A stretch of DNA of 64,000 nucleotides from Rachicladosporium sp. CCFEE 5018 (Eukaryota; Ascomycota; Dothideomycetes; Cladosporiales; Cladosporiaceae), in the NCBI GenBank assembly GCA_002077045.2, contig KZ111147.1:135182-199181 (forward strand), in the 5' to 3' direction. Within the stretch, counting starts at the first letter, position 1. Each line of letters begins with the position of its first letter. The position numbers and the translations under genes are program-made. This document shows, one piece after another, positions 30,387 through 42,607 of this stretch. The notes below the pieces were generated by a model. It searched no databases and had not been told where the DNA came from. It worked only from the letters and a program-made list of their open reading frames with translations.

Positions 30387-31271
30387 TCAGCTCGGCTTAC
30401 GCCCCTTCCCTACGAAAACGCCGTCGACTTCCTCGATCCTGCCATGTCCATCAGCCAGCTTTGCCCACTCTTCCATGAACAGCTCTCTTGCACGGTCCCT
30501 CACTCCGTCCGCAGCCAATGCCTCGCCATATCTTGACGCGATCAATTTCTCGAATGTCGCCTGCCCGTCTTCAATCGCGAAGACACGATCGATGCGTGGC
30601 TGATCCACACCAGACACATAAGCATCGATACCCTCGCCGTGACCATTAGCCTGTACTTGCGACAGCAGCTTGATATCTACATTCTGCAAACCCGCCGCGC
30701 TTAGCAAGTCCTCGAAATGCTGTGGAGTTTCGAAGTTCAGGCGATAACTCGGTACTGGAATTGCGAGACTCTTGCCCACGCGCTCCAGCGTCAAATGCCC
30801 AAGCTGACTCCGGATATGCGTTACATCCATGATCAGCCTACCGCCAGGCTTGAGAAATCTAACCCAGTGCTTGAGCGCCAGCGTCGGGTTCGAGAGTAGC
30901 ACTAGCGCAGACGCACACGTGATGGCGTCGAATTGCTGCCCCTGTACTCCTTTGAGATTGCTCAGACTTGTGATCGAGTGTTGATGAAACGTCACGTTCT
31001 CGATATTCGCATTTAGCTGTTTGAGATGAGCCTGGGCGAGCATGCCACTGCTGATGTCAACGCCTGTTACGCTGCCTGTCGAGCCCACTGCCTGTGCTGC
31101 GGCGAAGGTGACTAGACCAGTGCCGCAGGCTAGGTCTAGGACGTGTTCGCCTGGTTTGAGATCGAGAAGGTCGACGACGTGTCGTGCGAAGCGAGGATGC
31201 CAGCTGTCGTCGTACTTGGTGGCGCGATCATCGTAGAGGTGCTGAGCATCTGCTGCTTGATCGCGAGGCAT
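30387..31271 (-). CDS. Class I SAM-dependent methyltransferase (copy B)
   Basis: A 294-residue orthologue or allele of the gene at 3943-4815, with the same motif I (VLDLACGTG). The start at 31271 (MPRDQ) is fixed by an in-frame TAA just upstream. The C-terminus reads GKGRKPS, four residues longer than in copy A. Substitutions cluster in the last third. Here the gene follows NIPA tail-to-tail with only 270 bp between, because the membrane protein gene of copy A is absent. Confidence 0.85.
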   Translation of the reverse strand: MPRDQAADAQHLYDDRATKYDDSWHPRFARHVVDLLDLKPGEHVLDLACGTGLVTFAAAQAVGSTGSVTGVDISSGMLAQAHLKQLNANIENVTFHQHSITSLSNLKGVQGQQFDAITCASALVLLSNPTLALKHWVRFLKPGGRLIMDVTHIRSQLGHLTLERVGKSLAIPVPSYRLNFETPQHFEDLLSAAGLQNVDIKLLSQVQANGHGEGIDAYVSGVDQPRIDRVFAIEDGQATFEKLIASRYGEALAADGVRDRARELFMEEWAKLADGHGRIEEVDGVFVGKGRKPS

Positions 31272-32083
31272 GGCGTGCTTTGCTGGCCGAAGAGGCAGCC
31301 GTACAAGTCCAAGACGCGAGTGTTATGCTCCGACACTCAGACACTCGATGACGCCACCGTCGAAGTATTCAGTATGGTGCTCACTTGGTCCTGAGTTTCT
31401 GTGTTTGGTTAGGGCAAACAGCAGCTCTGGCCGAGCAAAATGGCTGTTGTTCGCTTTGAAAACTTCTCAGTCTAGTGAAGAGGATCGCGTGGCGGACATT
31501 AAGGTGACGTCTTCAGAATATGTTGAAGGGCAATGTTACGAGACGACAACGAGAAATGTAGCTTCTTATCTCCTTCGACTCACAGATGGCGACATCAGTC
31601 AGCCTCGCTGCAGTGCCGTAATGCCGATCATTCGCGTACGTTCATCACGAATCCTCGGAACTACTGGTAGGGCCACGATGCGTCCTTTGCCAGCGACGAT
31701 TGTACGATTAGAAGGATCGCCTTGCAAATGTAGTGTTCTACGATACTTGACTCGGCGCCCAGTATTTGCTTGCCTTTCTGTCGTACAGGATTGTTCGCGC
31801 GTCGTCGCCAGCCGCGCGAAGTTATCATTATCAGTATCGAGTGCAGACACGAGTCCGCTTGCTCGCGAGACTTCCACAATATATTGTACAGTCGAAGAGA
31901 ATGAAACCTGTCGAAGTTGACACCCGGACTCTGTTACGCGAGCCTTCAGCCACTGATGACGCAGGCGGGGACCTCACTCTGCCACAAACCCGTTTGATGC
32001 ACTGCAGCCTATGGTAAAGTCGAGCAACACATATCTGATCGCCGACCTAAACGCCTTCGGTCGCTTCTAGGAATCTCGCAACG
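31272..32083. other. Divergent intergenic region (copy B)
   Basis: Counterpart of 4816-5628; no gene seen. Substitutions relative to copy A are frequent near the methyltransferase and rare near GET4. Confidence 0.45.
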
Positions 32084-33199
32084 ATGTCGGCGAAGATCCA
32101 AAAAGTTCTCGCACGCCAGCAAGCCAAGTACGTCGAGCTACAGCAAATGCACATTGAGAGCTGCCTACTAACAGCATCGACAGGATCGAGGAGGGCGATT
32201 ACTACGAGGCACATCAACAACTCCGGACGATAGCAAACCGAAATGTCAAGAGCAAAGACTGGGACTCGGCGGTGGAGCTGCTGGCCTCAGGAGCCAGCAT
32301 GCTCCTGAAAGCTGGACAAGGCGGATCAGGCGCAGATCTCTGCGTGTACCTGATAGAAGTGTACAACAAGGCGGAGCTGAAGCCAGACGTCGCGAACAAG
32401 GCGAGACTGTTGGGCCTGCTCAGAGCGTTTCCGCCAAATGAACCGGCGAAAAAGAAGTTCGTGGGAGGTGTCGTGGAGTACGTCGATCCGTTGGATATGA
32501 GGCAGTCGGGATGCATGACAGCTGACAGGTAACAGGTGGTCAAGTAAATACGGCGAGTTCCCAGCAGGCGATCCCGAGCTCCACCACGTGATAGGTACAC
32601 TCTTCGCTGAAGAGGGCGAGGCCTACGACGCAGAACGACACCTTACGCTCGGCACATCAGACTCAGCGCAAGCTTTCGCAAACATGGAGTACGAATGGTA
32701 CAGCAGCGACGAGCCCTCCACGGCACCCGCATACGCCGCACGAGCAGTGCTGCCCTACCTTCTCATCGGCAACACAAGAGCAGCGAACAAAGCCCTCCTA
32801 CTCTTCACTTCCAAACTCGCGTCCTCGCATCCCGGTCTGGGCGTGCAAAGCATAAGCTCCTCCGCATCAGACATCCGAATTTACCCTTCACTTCCTCTGC
32901 TCAACTTCCTCGGCCTCCTGCTCCTCGCTATCCAACGCGGTGGCGCAGACCTCTTCAAGCAGCCGAAAGTCCACTACGCCTCACATCTCAAGGAGGCAGC
33001 TTGGGACGAGGCACTGGCGCAGATAGGCGAGATGTACTTTGGGATCAAGATTCCCTCGCAAAGCAATCCGATGCTTGACATGATGAGCAATATGCTCATG
33101 GGTGGTAATAACCCCTTTGCGGCAAAGAAGAAGGAGTCGCGGAGTGTGGGAGCTGCGTCGCCTGCGCCTAGTACACCGTCGGCGCCTGCATTGGATTGA
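32084..33199 (+). CDS. GET4: GET4 (copy B)
   Basis: Exons 32084-32127, 32184-32477 and 32536-33199 have the same splice sites and lengths as copy A and give 333 residues. The changes from copy A (including Q to P in FKQPKV, N to K, G to A, F to L and P to S) all lie in the C-terminal third; the first two thirds are nearly identical at DNA level. The product is intact and expected to function in the tail-anchored protein targeting complex. Confidence 0.92.
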
Positions 33200-33858
33200 T
33201 GGAGAGGGGTTGTATAGCATAGCGTGGAAGGTATACTTTTTGACAGGAGTTTGACGATCCAAACCGACCCAAAGTCACACTCGGTCTGTGGATCATTGAC
33301 CGATCACTTATGAAGATTATGCACAAGCTCGCCTCCGCGGGAAACTGAACGGTCGGTCATTATTGGACAGGACTCGTGACTTCACGGCTCTCCATGTTGA
33401 TGATGGCCACGCGATCACTTCTCCGGCTGCGTCAATGATATCGGGAGCAAGTCCACCACACCGGAGGGGAGGAACCACAGTTGTCTACTTCACACTGATG
33501 ATGTTCACAAATGGCTTCACTTGCCTCTTGTCGTTTGTCGAACAGCCTCGTAGCATGTGCAGACACAGGTGCAGGTCCAGGTGCAGGTGGTTATGCATGT
33601 GAACGCTGGAATGCGGTTGTCGCTGTTTGCTTTGATCGTACTTGCCTCGACCTCATCTTGCCAACGTCAGACCTCACGTGCTGAAGTGAACGCATGATTT
33701 GGTCTTCTATTAACACACATTATCAGGTTGACCGTTCACATGCTCCAATTCACATTGCTTGATAGCACTACAAAGTGTAGCATGCAAATTGGTTCCGCAA
33801 TGTCCTGAATGAAGCGCATCCATCCGTACTCAAGCAATTCGCGGACCAACTTTCAACC
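33200..33858. other. Intergenic region (copy B)
   Basis: Counterpart of 6745-7386, with small indels, including extra bases near 33410-33430 and a different arrangement of the GTGCAG repeat near 33560. No gene seen. Confidence 0.4.
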
Positions 33859-35338
33859 ATGGACTCGTCTGGCTTCGATCCAAACTTGGCAGATCGTGTT
33901 AAGGCACGACAGCGCAACAAGTCGACGACAGCGAGCACTGCAGCACAGACACCAGACCTTACCTCACCGTCCAAGACGCAATTGAGAATCAGGAAGTCCG
34001 CCGCTGGCGCGAAGGCGAAGGCATCGAAGAAGCAATCTCCTGCGAAGCAAGTCTCAGCCATCAAGCCTGTCACACCCACGCTTCCTGCTTCCAAGTCGTC
34101 AACAGCTAAAACCCCAGCACTTAAAGCTACAACGAACAAAAGGAAAGCTTTGGTTGCGATCGACGACTACACGAGCAAACGCGCGAAGTCGATCAGCGAA
34201 GAAAGCCCACTCACCGCTCGCGATGTCGATGCGCCACCACCTCGTCTACAGCAGCCAACGCCAGAAGCCACGCCAGGGTATGCTTCAGATCAGGACAATA
34301 TCTTGCCTGCCACCGACACAGATCAGATCTACGTAACGGAAGTGCTCAAGGTCATTGAGAAGAGGCTGGAGGCGAAGACCAACGACATCGGCCGACGTCA
34401 AGCGCAGCGTGTAGGCGATCTGCTTCGCCGCGCGGGGCCTGCAGCTACCACCGACGTCCTGCGCCTGACTTCTGCTGAAGCCGGGGCATTGCTATCGGCT
34501 CGCCAGCCTCATGATCGACCGATACTTGTCGAAGGCGGGCAGCCACTTCCGCTCCAGACGCTCGACCAGTTCCTAGACGAGTGTTACGATAACACCGCAG
34601 CAGTGTCTGTCCAGGATCCGAGCGCGAAGCTGCGTCGGGGCGCGCAGGCAGTCAAGGAAGTCAGCGTCGCCACGCTCAAAGCCCGTTTCGGCGCGCCAAA
34701 CGACGACTATCCCTGGAATTGTCTGGAGCTTGCATGTCCATTCGAAGACGGTCTTCGGCCAAGCTTCCTGAACAACGAAGACTGCCGCCTACTCACCAAG
34801 CTCAAGTTCCCGCTATCGAATAACGCTCTAAGTCGGCACAGCTACCCGGACGGCTACAAGGAAGTCGAGAAGTGGTCTCTTCTCGCTCAAGCTGGCGCCC
34901 TGACTGAGGCCCATCAGGATAGTCATTGCATGGATCTCACTGCCAGATGTAGAAGAGCGGAAAGCCTGGGTCCGCAATCCGCAATCGCATACTAGCGATC
35001 GTTGGCGCTATGTTGTCCTGCGCCCTGGTGACACCGTCGCATTTCCATGCGGTACTGTGCACTCGGTTTTCCGCCTGCCTTCCGCAGGACCCAGTCTGTG
35101 TTTCGGCGGCCATTTCCTGAGATGTTCTGGACTCGTGCCGTGGGTCAAGACTCTGCTTGAGGAGCAAGCGAATACCTGCATCACGAATGAAGACATCACC
35201 GCCAGTGCTCCCGGCTATCTCGATAGGGTTGAGAAGTTCGTGAGGCAGGCGCTGAAGCAAGGGACGAAGGTGGAGCGCTGGGGCGGGAAGGAGGACATTG
35301 ATGAATTCCTGAGGCTGAAGAAGGCGTTCATGAAGTAG
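33859..35338 (+). pseudogene. JmjC/cupin-like gene disrupted by 44-bp deletion (copy B)
   Basis: The frame matches copy A for 356 residues, through the H-Q-D iron-binding motif, and then shifts. Relative to 8451-8494 this copy lacks 44 bp at the junction 34925/34926, so the frame runs into a short unrelated tail and stops at 34995. The rest of the cupin half, including FPCGTVHSVF with the third iron ligand, remains intact in another frame to the original stop at 35336-35338. The predicted product therefore has an incomplete catalytic fold and is probably non-functional. The deletion is not a plausible intron difference, because the 44 bp are coding and in frame in copy A. An assembly error is possible but less likely for a non-repetitive 44-bp segment. 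Confidence 0.75.
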
Positions 35339-35908
35339 ATGGCTCTACAGTATGGACGATGCGGTGGCAGCGCTATATGGGAAAGACCATGACAAGTACA
35401 GGTACAATTGACCGCGCCGTGTGGCCTGTGCTTTGCGAATCCCATATTCAAGAACAGTACTGCAGACCTCTCTTCCGTACAAGCCTTTGGTGTAGCAAAT
35501 CAAAATACTTCACCTCTTGGACATCGAATCGCATCTGATGACGAGGCTTCCACCGCGAGAGGTCTGCAGCACTATTCCCCCCCGGGAAGGATGCCTGCCT
35601 TGCGCTTCAAGTGGACGCTGCTCCAAAACGCTTGCCTACCCATGGCATTCCGAAAGGTGGTTCATTCCAACGACTTTTACGACAGCTGCTTCACTGACCT
35701 CTTGCGAGAGTGCTATGGACTTACTTGGTGAGCACAATGATACATTTGCGCACGTTATATCTCAGATGCATGGAAAAGTACGACCGACAAATTCCTATAT
35801 ACTGCGGAGCAACGGATACTAATTTGCGAGGAGCCGCGAAACGCCCCCCAATCCTCCTGATATCCTCGTGACGTGCTAACACCATATTGCGCTGTGCAGC
35901 AGGACACC
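35339..35908. other. Convergent intergenic spacer (copy B)
   Basis: Counterpart of 8911-9470; no gene seen. Confidence 0.4.
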
Positions 35909-37091
35909 TCAAGCGCAGGGGAATCCACAATCGATTTGTCGCCTTCCGTGGTCATACTTGCCGGAAGTGCAGGCCGGGCCGTTCGTCTGGGTCTTCCAAC
36001 CTGCGTAGGAGATGTCCAGTGGGTCGGTGTCATACGCGCCGTGCCATCCGGCGCCAAAGTCCACGGTGTAAGGCAACAGACTCGACATGCTGAAGTACGA
36101 ACTACCGAGCATATCTTGGGAAGTCATGCCGATGACTTCTTGGTTTGAATCCTTGATCGTGATGACCAATGGCCACTTGGAAGGGTACGCACCAAAGAGA
36201 TCCGAGGGCTGGGTGTTTTCTTTCTGCTGGATGTGTATACCACACCTGAGTGACAAAATCATTAGCGACAGTATCTCAAGATTGAAGAAATGGTGGAAGT
36301 ACTTACTGGCCTGCGGAATACCCCATGCCGACCTGTTTGTTGGGACAATCACTGGTCGGGTCATCCCCATACCCATTCAGCATGTAGTCCAGATGCACAG
36401 AGTTCCGACGAGCCAAAGTGTCATTACTGCTGCTGGTAGTAGCTATATCGTTCTGCGACGTGCTAGCAGTTGGCTTCGGTGGGATTGTGATGGGCAACAC
36501 TGCACGGCTCCCCATATTATGTGCATCAACGTGCGTGATCGTGGCGCGACCGCGATCCAGTAACGTTCGTGCTTCCATCCGGGCGTACGTAGTGGAGTGA
36601 AATCGCACACCCTGCATGAAATCGGTGACCAGATAGATGTCTCCGCCAGCCATGTCGGCGTATACTCCTGAGGCTCTGACCACGAAATTGGGCCACCACG
36701 ACTGCTCCCAGTTGCCAGTTATTCCGCACACATACTGACCAGGGAAGAAGTCGGCAATGTATACGCCCCGAATGGATCTTGCGAATTCTCGCGCAACATT
36801 GCTCCCCTCCAGACCGTCGCCGACCTCGGTGTAGAAGACAATAGGGCGATCCGGGGGGCAACGATTCAAGTCGAATGCAGCTCGAACGTCGTCATCTGTG
36901 GGAAACGGACTGACTGACGGTCCCGGGATAGTGCGCAGCTGGGGCGTAACTTCTTCATTGTTGAAGTGGGCGAATGTCGTGATCGATTTGGTCCCATCTC
37001 AACCCTTGATAGGGACAGCACGGACTGGTTCCAGAGCAGTGTAAATCGCCCATGCTTGGAGCAACATTCGTGGGAAGGGAAAAGTAAACAT
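35909..37091 (-). CDS. Secreted-type protein, paralogue 1 (copy B)
   Basis: Exons are 37026-37091, 36307-36938 and 35909-36245, giving 344 residues. This copy lacks two residues (WN) in the linker before GYGDDPTS compared with copy A. The proposed first intron (36939-37025) is 87 nt against 86 nt in A. Without it, an in-frame TGA at 36999-37001 would separate the signal peptide from the rest. Core motifs RPIVFYTE and ASGVYADMAGGDIYLVTDF are retained. Intact; function unknown. Confidence 0.65.
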
Positions 37092-38098
37092 CCTGGAGCT
37101 CGAGACAAGTATTGGTTGCGATGGCGAAGTGCGCTGGACAATCGCTGTGATGCTCTGAGATCTTCGAGATAGCTCCGCATCCTGGGATGTACTACTGCTC
37201 TGGTTGACTGACAAATGCGACTCTTTATATCGCTGGAGAAGGTACCCATCTTGAGTATGGCCAAAGACGATCGACAAGCGCTTACGATCGCTCTTTGCGT
37301 CCTAAAGGGCGACGATGATGGCTATGCCACCTGCGAAAGACCGACAACATCGTGTCAGTGTTATAGCTGTGCCGCGACGAGCGACCATGGCAAATCGCTT
37401 CATGTGCGATATGGCTGCGCAAAGGGCTGTGGCCCGGCGTGCAGACGAGAATCATGCGCAGGCGGCATAACTACTTCGCCGCGCCGCAGGCATCTGCAAG
37501 GGCTCGACATACTATCGAGGATAACATTTATCGTCGAGGCCAGCAAAGGTCGAATGTAGTATCATTGCGAGATCGGCTCACGCTCGATTGACTTCATGCC
37601 GTCATGCCTGTCTACAGTCAACCAGATATGTAGTTCTTCCGTGGTCAAGGGTGGTCAAGCAGAGGACCACCGCTATTGCGGTATGCTGTTAGTAAAGGTG
37701 CGCCATCTGAGCATGCATTACGTTGTTCTTCGCTCGCCAGTTGAGACACAGCCACCGGTGTGTCTACGGCGACACAGCACTGTTGCCTGCGCTTAATACC
37801 GCATTGTGTACTTGAAAGCCAGAGGAGGTGATGTTACATGAACCCCCTGCCGAACGAGGTGAACTTGCGGGGCGGCCGCACTGAACGCAACACCGGCGCC
37901 TATCGAGGTCAAGGGATCTTATGGCAAAGATCAGGGACATAGATGCAGCTTTCGCAATATTTGTTATATTGCAGCGTAGTGCGTCTCAGTAAGCGCTGGG
38001 CTTGGGCGTCGAGCCCTGCGGATGTGACTTGGTTCAAAAGGCTTGGGTAATTTACACACGTCATAGGCCTGCACTTCTGAAGGCCTGACTACTATACA
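37092..38098. other. Divergent intergenic region with 147 extra bp (copy B)
   Basis: Counterpart of 10658-11519. The extra 147 bp lie between two GCGCT copies (37131-37135 and 37278-37282). Nothing resembling a transposon end or a gene is visible in the extra segment. Confidence 0.5.
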
Positions 38099-38966
38099 AT
38101 GTCACTTGCCTCAATGAACATCCTCGGATCCGAACTGTACGACGCAGCGATACGCGACGACGTCTCTTATATCGAGTCCGCGCTTTCGGACAAGTCGCTC
38201 CCCGCTCCTTCCTGGGATGCTACGCTCGACGCTGCCGTCATCGGCGGTGCTGCAGAAGTCGCTGCGTATAGTCTTGAGCGAGGTGCAACTGTCCATAATC
38301 TCGTTCTCGGCAACGTCATCTGCTCTCCTTGCGAGCCCATCTATCGCCTTTTCTTTAATTCTGGAGTCCTGAAGATCAATGACGAAGTCGATAAATGGGG
38401 TTTCCCGCTAGGCATCGCTGCTGGCCAAGGGCTGCACTCGAGGGTGCAGTATTTGTTGGAACGTGGTGCAAGGCCTGACGTCAACATTGAGTTCTACGGC
38501 GGCATGAGCACGCTAGCGGTTGCGACATTGAGGTCCGACACGGGAATGATCGATCTCCTGGTCCGGCATGGCGCTGTGGTCAAAAGTAGTGGTGCGATAG
38601 TTGTTGCAGCCAGAGAGGGTAAGCTCAGTATGGTGTCGAGCCTGCTTGAAGCAGGCGCGGACGTGGACGAATTGGGCGTCCGTTACACAGATGAAAGGAG
38701 CGTGACAAGCATGGGCACCCGTGAGTATTTCCCTTTTGGAGATGCAAGCGGTTGCGTAAAGCTAAAAGATCTGCCTTCTTGTAGCACTGCACAAGAGTGT
38801 CGAGCGCGGACACCTCGGTATTGTAGCTGCGCTGCTCGACGCAGGCGCAGATATCAACGTCCGCGATGGTCAAGGCAAAGCTGTTATCGATATTGCCTGC
38901 GCGAAGCGAGCCAGCAACGAGATGGTAGTGCTCCTTGAGCACGCGCTAGTAAGGTCGGCAGCGTGA
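38099..38966 (+). CDS. Ankyrin-repeat protein (copy B)
   Basis: Exons 38099-38720 and 38785-38966 give 267 residues with the same intron as copy A. About ten residues differ, for example ESALSDKS against ESLRSDKS, and AVIDIA against DVIDIA in the last repeat. Intact. Confidence 0.85.
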
Positions 38967-38993
38967 GTTTTCCGGTGGACTTGGAACGTCGGT

Positions 38994-39692
38994 TTAGGTA
39001 GTGCGCTTGAGATCGTTGGCATCATGAAGGGGCAGAGGCAGCGCAGTCAATGGGACCAGTAATGGCATAGATTGTACATGGCTGAAGTCGCTGCTGTTCA
39101 CATAGATGACAGAGACGTGATTATGCTCGGCCAGTGTGGGCGCCTCCACGCGAGCCCATGTTGTATTGCTGCGCTGCACACCTTCCATCGAGGCTGTGAC
39201 CAGGTAGATGACGGGACCAGCGTTGTCGGAGTAGATACCAGAGGCGCGGTCGAGGAAGTTCGGGCACCAGGTGGGCTCAGACTTTGCACTACTGGAACAG
39301 ACGACGTAGTTGGGGAAGCAGTCTTCGATGTACACGCCGTCTATGCTTCTGGCGAAATCTTGTGCTAGACGCGCGCCCGCATCTTGTGCTGTCTCGGTAT
39401 AGAAAACAAAAGGCCGACCACTGTGGCATCTGACCGAATCGAAAGCGGCGCGTGCTTCGTCGTCAGTAGGGTATGTACTGGCAGTTGGACCAGGTATTTG
39501 TCGGATCTGGCCTTGTATCCAGCTTGCAACGTATCGCGGGAGAATTCTCGCGCTATTCGCATCGTCTAGCGCGGTTATTGGTGCTGCTCGGGTGCACTGA
39601 AGCAATTGGGCCAGTGTCCAGATATGTGCGAGCGCATGAGCAGCGGGCCAAGTCGAGAGGAGCATCGTTGCGGTGCAGCCGCAATGCGACAA
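38994..39692 (-). CDS. Secreted-type protein, paralogue 2 (copy B)
   Basis: A 232-residue product, the same as at 12415-13113 apart from a handful of changes in the C-terminal half (GVYIED, ASMEGV, EHNHVS). The last base difference from copy A anywhere in this contig lies within this gene, at 39356 (12777 in A). From 39357 to the contig end no difference from A was found. Confidence 0.7.
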   Translation of the reverse strand: MSHCGCTATMLLSTWPAAHALAHIWTLAQLLQCTRAAPITALDDANSARILPRYVASWIQGQIRQIPGPTASTYPTDDEARAAFDSVRCHSGRPFVFYTETAQDAGARLAQDFARSIDGVYIEDCFPNYVVCSSSAKSEPTWCPNFLDRASGIYSDNAGPVIYLVTASMEGVQRSNTTWARVEAPTLAEHNHVSVIYVNSSDFSHVQSMPLLVPLTALPLPLHDANDLKRTT

Positions 39693-39847
39693 TCAATAAG
39701 CTTGCACTGATCCCTTTTGATGCCCACTGCTTAACGGAGATGAGTGTAGGACGTAAGCGAGTCCGACAGCACTATCGTCCACGCAGGACAATAGTATTGA
39801 TTTCTCCAAGTAATGCTCGACGAGAGAGAAAGGAATCAGGTGTCTGA

Positions 39848-40282
39848 CTAGCCACGCACGCTGCGTAACGGCACCTGGTAGCGCAGACCTACGGTTCTGA
39901 ATCGCATCCTTCCGCAGCCACCAACAGTGTTGAGATTGCAACTGCGCCTCAAGCCATTGGCATACTGACTACGGAGTATCTGTGACCCTGTGTAGTCCAT
40001 ATAATCAACGGATATACGCGAATTGCTCAAGAGCTCGGCGAGACGCGTGAGGGTCACACCTCGTCGCCTTTCTTCGTGAGCATGAAACATTTGCTCCGCT
40101 GCATACTGTACGAGGCATGATTGAGGTGCGTCGTGAAACGAAGCCGTTATCATGGTCTGTGCATGGGCGGCTCGGGTAGCTTCGCGTGGGACGGAGTGGT
40201 CGAAACGCGAGCAGTTTGCGAGCAAGAAGGGACAGTTGCGAGCGCTGAGCATGCTTTGTTCATGAAGTTCCATCGGATTCAT
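39848..40282 (-). CDS. Hypothetical 144-residue protein (copy B)
   Basis: Identical to 13269-13703; same open frame with gene-like codon use but no recognised domain. As it lies in the shared block it is probably the same physical sequence represented again. Confidence 0.4.
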   Translation of the reverse strand: MNPMELHEQSMLSARNCPFLLANCSRFDHSVPREATRAAHAQTMITASFHDAPQSCLVQYAAEQMFHAHEERRRGVTLTRLAELLSNSRISVDYMDYTGSQILRSQYANGLRRSCNLNTVGGCGRMRFRTVGLRYQVPLRSVRG

Positions 40283-40451
40283 ACAAAGTATACCGTATAT
40301 GCTATAAAATGCTCACAATCAAATCATTGAGACTACTCCAGGGTCTATGTATTAGCACCTCTTTCGAGCCGTGCCTTCCCATGTCACGCCGGTGCAGCTT
40401 CGGGGGAACTCGAGAGACCGAAACACAGTTTCTGGCGTCTCTCACGTCGTA

Positions 40452-40509
40452 TCAAACTGTAGTCGCTGGGGTCGTAGTTGGGATCATTTCAGTGGTCGTG
40501 GTTGTTGTT

Positions 40510-40557
<48 letters not shown>

Positions 40558-41129
40558 CTTGGGGTGGTAGTTGGGGTGGTAGTTGGAGGGGTAGTAGTCG
40601 TTGTAGTTGTCGTCGTCGTCGTCGGAGTGGTAGTAGTCGGAGTTGTCGTCGTAGTCGTAGTCGTAGTCGTGGTAGTGCTAGGCTAAGGCGATAGAGTCAG
40701 CATCTACTCAGCGTCAGCAGGCTCATGCTTCAGCTTTACACGTACCGTTACTGTCTTCGTCACCGGGGTCTCGATACATGAGCACAGCGTCGAGAGGAAT
40801 CCGCCCCCAATCTTTGTGCAAGACGTAAAGACAGAGCATGTCTTCCCGCAGGTCGTAGTCGTCGCTTTCGTACTTGTCGACGTGGTCGATGGCCTTGTAG
40901 TCGTTGCATGTGCGTATCTTGGCCTGAGGCGATGCTTGGGCGACTGCTTTGCAGCAGTCACAGTGATCGTTGCTTGGGGGTATCGCGACGAGCAGAATGA
41001 CTCCGCCGGTGGATACGCGGAGAGAAATAGAAGATCTTTGTACAGTCCGCTCGAGCAGACGGAGTATGCTGATACGCTGCTAGTCGCCCATAGAAGCGCG
41101 AAAAGCGCAATCGTCCTGCGAAACTGCAT
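40452..41129 (-). CDS. Secreted threonine-rich protein (copy B)
   Basis: Same as 13873-14550: exon 1 40746-41129, 63-nt intron 40683-40745, exon 2 40452-40682 encoding the Thr-rich tail through the GTC microsatellite (40500-40559). The repeat unit number is unchanged from copy A. Confidence 0.65.
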
Positions 41130-42607
41130 TTTTGAGTCTATCTGGTGTGCACAGCAGAGATGCAAAGTCAGGGGAGCAAGCCTGTGCAACAGACATTGTC
41201 AAACGTCTTTGCTCGAGAGCTTGGAATGTTCGGCAGTATATGACTGGGAGTGACAAACTCGAAACCTACCAACTGGCAATTCGAGGTCTTGTGTCGTTAT
41301 CCTTAGCGAAGTCTGTCGACTGGCAGTCTCGACGCATTCGGGGCGTGCTTGCCTCGCTACATATCCAACGCACCAATCGCGACACGTGTGCGACAGAGCT
41401 AGACCACGAGAGCCCGCAGTGTCGCGTCCAGAGTAAGCATTGTGGCGAGCTGAGCCAGATTTCTTACTGCTCTAGACTCGATTGTGCCTCCACTGTCATG
41501 GACAAAAGCTGCCCTTGTGGCTGGAAGCTCCCTGCTAATTGAACCAGGAGCTTGCACAACACCGCGGTCTGAAACGAGTGGCAGATCCCGCAAGCCATCA
41601 TGACATGACATCGTGGCGCCTTTGGCCGAGTCCCTGTGCAGTTTGATGCGCTGTCCCAACCGGTGAGCAGGGTGGTCGTGATCGCTGAGTTCCCCTGTGA
41701 TTTGACAGCCTCCAGCTATTAGAGGATCTGGAGGGCGTCAAGCGAGGATCGGTGAGCGATGCCGTCCGCTGATGTGACGTTCGTTCATCCCAGGTCGAGC
41801 ACGGCAAGAAGATGCAGCAGTGCGCCGCCGACATGGTCAATGTGGCCGTTATATGTCAGTCAGCCAGCCACACAGACACCTAAGAGTCGCTCGCACATGC
41901 CGGTCGCTTTCAAGGTCTGGTTCAGCAGCTGCAAGAAGGATACAACCAAGCGAGCCTTAGACCAATCGCGTCCAAGCTGCCGATGACATGGTGCTCGCGA
42001 ATGTCACCACAAGGGTACAACTCAATGGGGACATCTGACAGCCATACCACCTAGGCAATTTTGGAGAAGAAGAGTTGAGACGAACACTGAGGCCGAGAGT
42101 CTGTGGAAGCCCTGCAAAATCGCGGAGAATCAATCGTTAATGGCACTGAGGACGTGGGATGTCTCGACAATGCGGCTGTTAGTCAGCTGAGGCGGCCCCA
42201 CCTTGAGCCGCTGTCCTAATTTGACACGGAACACCTCTACTCCACTGACATGCTACATCTGCCACGGCAAGCTATCCTGTGGACACGGCGCAGTGGTGAA
42301 AAGCTGGCAGTCTAGATGTGGCGGCACTCGCTTGATGTGCATGGCCACTCGATGCAGCGCTTGTCCGCATGACTTGATGCGAATGCATCCCCCGGTAGGC
42401 ACCGGCTTCCAGAACGCCCTACCTGATCGCTGCTAGGAAGCGCCCTTGTCACCCACGATGGAGATCATCTCTTGGCTCGTTTACAGTAGATTGCCCGGCG
42501 TCTCAGGGTCCGAGACACAGGCATGCTAGGTGATCGTTTCGTTGTTCTGTTCATCTTTGCGTTGATGTCGAATTGTGACTGTCGTCGACGAGGCATCGAT
42601 CTCCAAG

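Noticed and set aside
37136..37282. The 147-bp extra segment as a MITE-type transposon
   Set aside because: No terminal inverted repeats recognised; only 5-bp GCGCT direct repeats flank it.
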